Of a DNA stretch of 10,090 nt, positions 8,366 through 10,090 are shown in pieces. Both the position numbers and the translations under genes were made by a program. Below the pieces are notes generated by a model. That model was not told the origin of the DNA. It worked only from the letters and a program-made list of their open reading frames with translations, and made no database searches. The DNA is from Betaproteobacteria bacterium (GTDB taxonomy: Bacteria > Pseudomonadota > Gammaproteobacteria > Burkholderiales > SG8-39): NCBI GenBank assembly GCA_011391185.1, contig JAABRB010000100.1:1-10090 (forward strand), written 5' to 3'. Within the stretch, counting starts at the first letter, position 1. Each line of letters begins with the position of its first letter.

Positions 8366-8392
8366 TGCCTTTGTATATCCCCACTGTCCCGC

Positions 8393-8414
8393 TTGCGCCT
8401 CAGTTGCGCCTCAG
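8393..8414. repeat. Perfect tandem duplication of an 11-mer next to the pyrE stop codon
   Basis: TTGCGCCTCAG occurs twice with no spacer (8393-8403 and 8404-8414), 6 bases downstream of the pyrE stop codon in the minus-strand direction. It looks like slippage or a small duplication. Apart from this and the hairpins listed, I see no gene in 8137-8420. Confidence 0.8.
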
Positions 8415-8420
8415 CGTTGG

Positions 8421-9125
8421 TCAAGCGGAGGGCGACCGGGTGGCGGCGCCGCCGTGCGCGGCCGACCACTCGGCCGGCGCGTGCAGGAACTTCTCGACCT
8501 CGGTGAGCGTGCGCACCTCGAAGTAGCCATGCTGCTTGGCGGCTTCCAGCACGTCCCACCACGTTGCCAGCGAGTGCAGCGTGACGCCGAGATCGGAAAG
8601 TATCTGCTTGCTCTCCGGGAAGATCGAGTAATAGAAGATCACGAAGACGTGGTCCACCCGGGCTCCCGCGTCGCGCAACGCCTGGCAGAAGTTGATCTTG
8701 CTGCGACCGTCCGTGGTGAGGTCCTCGACGAGCAGCGCACGGGCCCCTTCCGGCAGGAATCCCTCGATCTGCGCGTTGCGCCCGAATCCCTTCGGCTTCT
8801 TGCGCACGTATTGCATCGGCAGCATCAGCGCGTCGGCGATCCACGCGGCAAACGGGATTCCGGCGGTCTCGCCACCGACGATCGTGTCGATGGACTCGAA
8901 GCCGATCTCCTGCAGGATGGTGGAAGCAGAGAAGTCGATCAGCGAGCGGCGCAGCCGCGGGTAGGAGATCAGCTTGCGGCAGTCGATGTAGACGGGGCTC
9001 GCCCAGCCGGACGTGAAGATGTACGGCTTGTCGGCGTTGAACAGGACCGCCTCGATCTCGAGGAGCATCCTGGCCGTGGTCCGCGAAACGAGTTCACGGT
9101 CGGCAAAGCTGAAGGCGGCGGTCAT
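8421..9125 (-). CDS. pyrE: Orotate phosphoribosyltransferase
   Basis: The cytosolic enzyme makes orotidine 5'-monophosphate from orotate and PRPP, the fifth step of pyrimidine synthesis. The 234-residue protein carries [18 protein letters not shown] (37-54) for substrate binding, [11 protein letters not shown] (83-93), the flexible catalytic loop [16 protein letters not shown] (107-122), and the PRPP-binding motif [13 protein letters not shown] (131-143). This loop and the TTDG form of the PRPP motif belong to the class seen in alphaproteobacteria and some betaproteobacteria, not to the E. coli type. The frame stays open upstream to 9350. I chose ATG 9125 because homology begins about 15 residues in, the upstream residues are low in family resemblance, and a possible -10 (9156-9161) lies only 31 nt upstream. 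No Shine-Dalgarno is visible at either candidate start (9125 or 9173). The C-terminal 15 residues are Ala/Ser-rich and probably disordered. Confidence 0.95.
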   Translation of the reverse strand: MTAAFSFADRELVSRTTARMLLEIEAVLFNADKPYIFTSGWASPVYIDCRKLISYPRLRRSLIDFSASTILQEIGFESIDTIVGGETAGIPFAAWIADALMLPMQYVRKKPKGFGRNAQIEGFLPEGARALLVEDLTTDGRSKINFCQALRDAGARVDHVFVIFYYSIFPESKQILSDLGVTLHSLATWWDVLEAAKQHGYFEVRTLTEVEKFLHAPAEWSAAHGGAATRSPSA

Positions 9126-9155
9126 CGGGGAGGCCGTGGGTGACGCGACGGCGCT

Positions 9156-9164
9156 ATTGTCGCA
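9156..9164 (-). promoter_or_regulatory. Candidate extended -10 promoter of pyrE
   Basis: Read on the minus strand, TGC-GACAAT (9164 down to 9156) is an extended -10 with a 4 of 6 hexamer. CTGACG (9182-9177) is the nearest -35-like sequence, but the spacing is only 15 bp. The predicted start near 9149 supports ATG 9125 as the pyrE start. Confidence 0.3.
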
Positions 9165-9295
9165 TACGGCCATTCGCGTCAGCGCTGCGCCGGGCGAATC
9201 GGCAGACCGCTGTGGCAGAATGTTTGCCCGCTGCAGGGCGATGCGGCCTTCGAGAACGAACCATGGGGTTCTGTTCAGCGGCAAGCTGACAAATT

Positions 9296-9321
9296 CGTGA
9301 ACATGACGCGTGAACATGATG
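9296..9321 (+). repeat. Tandem 13-bp duplication covering the start codon of the small membrane protein
   Basis: CGTGAACATGACG (9296-9308) is followed directly by CGTGAACATGATG (9309-9321), 12 of 13 identical. Each copy carries a GTG and an ATG. The ATG in the first copy (9303) opens a 7-codon frame ending at TGA 9324-9326, in a different frame from the gene and overlapping its start. Confidence 0.75.
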
Positions 9322-9588
9322 GATGAACCTGAACAGTCTCCGCTGCGCATTCCGCTCGATTGGGTGATCGTCGATGCGCTGGGCGCGATCGTGGCCGGGG
9401 CGGGCGCCTACGGGCTCCTCGCGGGCCCCGGCGGGCCGCTGCCGATACTCACCCAGCCGGGCGTCGCGTGGCTCTGCATCGCTATCGGCGTCGTCCTGAT
9501 GGCGCTTGCCATGACGAAAATCCTCAATCGGATCGTCCAGCAGCGCGCTCATGGACCCGGTGGACACGCGTCCCGCGGGAGGAATTGA
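9316..9588 (+). CDS. Small two-helix membrane protein of unknown function
   Basis: The 90-residue protein has two hydrophobic helices: about 16-37 (starting [21 protein letters not shown]) and about 48-70 ([21 protein letters not shown]), joined by a Gly/Pro loop ([13 protein letters not shown]). A basic, probably cytosolic tail ([19 protein letters not shown]) follows. I do not recognise the family; small inner-membrane proteins of this layout are common and mostly uncharacterised. The start is uncertain: GTG 9310, ATG 9316 and ATG 9319 are all in frame, none with a good Shine-Dalgarno. I chose the first ATG. The leader (about 9258-9289) holds two 5-bp hairpins, GAACC/GGTTC and TCAGC/GCTGA. 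It is divergent from pyrE (190 bp apart) and convergent with the CDF gene 28 bases downstream. The coding call rests on the clean two-helix pattern. Confidence 0.6.
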   Translation: MMDEPEQSPLRIPLDWVIVDALGAIVAGAGAYGLLAGPGGPLPILTQPGVAWLCIAIGVVLMALAMTKILNRIVQQRAHGPGGHASRGRN

Positions 9589-9604
9589 CGGCGCGTCTCG
9601 CCGT
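9588..9604. terminator. Hairpin between convergent genes, overlapping a stop codon
   Basis: ACGGCG (9588-9593) pairs with CGCCGT (9599-9604) around a 5-nt loop. Its first base is the last base of the TGA stop of the small membrane protein. It fills the 28-base gap to the end of the CDF gene and could act on both transcripts. There is no T tract on either side. Confidence 0.35.
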
Positions 9605-9616
9605 GGCCGGCCCGTT

Positions 9617-10090
9617 TCAGCGCCGGTCTCGGTCCGGGGCGGCGTGCCGGTCCAGCGCGATGTCCTCGAACGACGCGGGATCCTCGCGCGGCTCCAGATG
9701 CGTAAACACCGACGCGCCTGGCAGCCGTGACCGGATGTCGGCCTCGATGCGCTCCAGCACATCGTGGCCGCGCTGCACGGTCCACTCGCCCGGAACCAGA
9801 ACGTGCACGGACACGAACGAGCGCCCCGCGGCCTCGCGTGTTCGCAATGCGTGATAGCGCACCCCTGCGTTGTGGTGAGCGTCCAGGACCGCCTCGATGG
9901 CGATCCGATCCTCGGCGGGCAGCGCGCGATCCAGCAAGCCGAGAAATGACCTTCGGACGAGCGTCACCCCGGTCCACAGGATGTTCGCGGCGACCGCCAG
10001 GGCCACGAGGGGATCGATCCGCTGCCATCCGGTTGTGGCCACCAGGAAAATCGCGATGATCACGCCACCGGTCGTCCAGACGTCCATCAT
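9617..10090 (-). CDS. Cation diffusion facilitator (CDF) metal exporter, C-terminal part (partial)
   Basis: The frame runs off the right edge; 157 C-terminal residues are visible and end at TGA 9619-9617. They begin [17 protein letters not shown], matching TM5 of CDF exporters (H-x-x-x-D followed by VWTS-x-GV). The Asp of this metal site is visible, but its His would lie one codon outside the window. TM6 follows (about 25-46, [19 protein letters not shown]), then the [13 protein letters not shown] link and a cytosolic ferredoxin-like domain (about 65-140) with [21 protein letters not shown], a [13 protein letters not shown] helix and [12 protein letters not shown] proteins exchange protons for Zn2+, Cd2+, Co2+, Fe2+ or Mn2+ across the inner membrane. 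The substrate cannot be read without TM2. The last 20 residues are charged ([17 protein letters not shown]) and lie beyond the domain. Confidence 0.92.
   Translation of the reverse strand: MMDVWTTGGVIIAIFLVATTGWQRIDPLVALAVAANILWTGVTLVRRSFLGLLDRALPAEDRIAIEAVLDAHHNAGVRYHALRTREAAGRSFVSVHVLVPGEWTVQRGHDVLERIEADIRSRLPGASVFTHLEPREDPASFEDIALDRHAAPDRDRR

Noticed and set aside
8202..8384. A 60-codon minus-strand frame in the gap downstream of pyrE.
   Set aside because: It lies across perfect hairpins and the G4 motif, has no Shine-Dalgarno and no recognisable pattern; the structure explains the sequence better than coding.
7531..8844. A 437-codon minus-strand frame running from pyrE across the hairpin block and the CNB gene.
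   Set aside because: It overlaps pyrE in a wrong frame and is antisense to the CNB gene; composition is typical of a shadow.
8169..9143. A 324-codon plus-strand frame opposite pyrE, starting in the hairpin block.
   Set aside because: It is antisense to the well-supported pyrE gene and has no domain-like features.
9126..9350. N-terminal extension of pyrE by 75 residues to an upstream ATG.
   Set aside because: The added residues do not resemble PyrE, would run into the divergent gene, and the likely promoter lies inside this stretch.
9605..9612. GGCCGGCC palindrome near the CDF gene end.
   Set aside because: An 8-bp GC palindrome is not informative in this composition.

Overview
The window is a compact, high-GC chromosomal stretch of housekeeping and membrane-transport genes from a proteobacterium. 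A betaproteobacterium, or a close gammaproteobacterial relative, fits best. This rests on the E. coli-like type I DAHP synthase, the class of orotate phosphoribosyltransferase, the strong G/C bias at third codon positions (which opens very long false antisense frames), and short sigma70-like -10 boxes about 30-36 nt upstream of several start codons. I see no rRNA, tRNA, CRISPR array, transposase or phage gene. The placement is inference: no taxonomic marker was compared.

Layout, left to right. At 2-151 is the C-terminal end of a small membrane protein, possibly DoxX-like, followed by a GC hairpin. At 211-1251 is a VIT1/CCC1-family iron/manganese transporter with an N-terminal ferritin-like domain. 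At 1344-2999 is a soluble Hanks-type Ser/Thr kinase with a C-terminal domain I cannot name. At 3126-5741 is alaS, complete, with its editing site intact. At 5827-6951 is a feedback-type DAHP synthase (aroG/F/H class) with all four metal ligands. At 7032-7424 is a half-length TauE/SafE-type membrane protein. At 7573-8136 is a stand-alone cyclic-nucleotide-binding-domain protein.

Then comes a 284-bp gene-free block (8137-8420) between two convergent genes. It is packed with hairpins, a canonical G-quadruplex motif and a perfect tandem 11-mer. On the minus strand at 8421-9125 is pyrE. Divergent from it at 9316-9588 is a two-helix small membrane protein, whose start codon lies in a tandem 13-bp duplication. 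Convergent with that, on the minus strand from 9617 past the right edge, is the C-terminal part of a cation diffusion facilitator (CDF) metal exporter.

Most genes look singly transcribed: recognisable or weak promoters precede the kinase, aroG, the CNB protein and pyrE, and hairpins lie in several gaps. The genes do not form one pathway. alaS, aroG and pyrE are core metabolism (translation, aromatic amino acids, pyrimidines). The VIT and CDF proteins handle divalent metals at the membrane, and the kinase and CNB protein are signalling modules without visible targets nearby. I found no clear new multi-gene system. The most worthwhile leads are the structured G4-containing intergenic block, the kinase's unassigned C-terminal domain, the half-size TauE protein and the degenerate ferritin-like site of the VIT protein.
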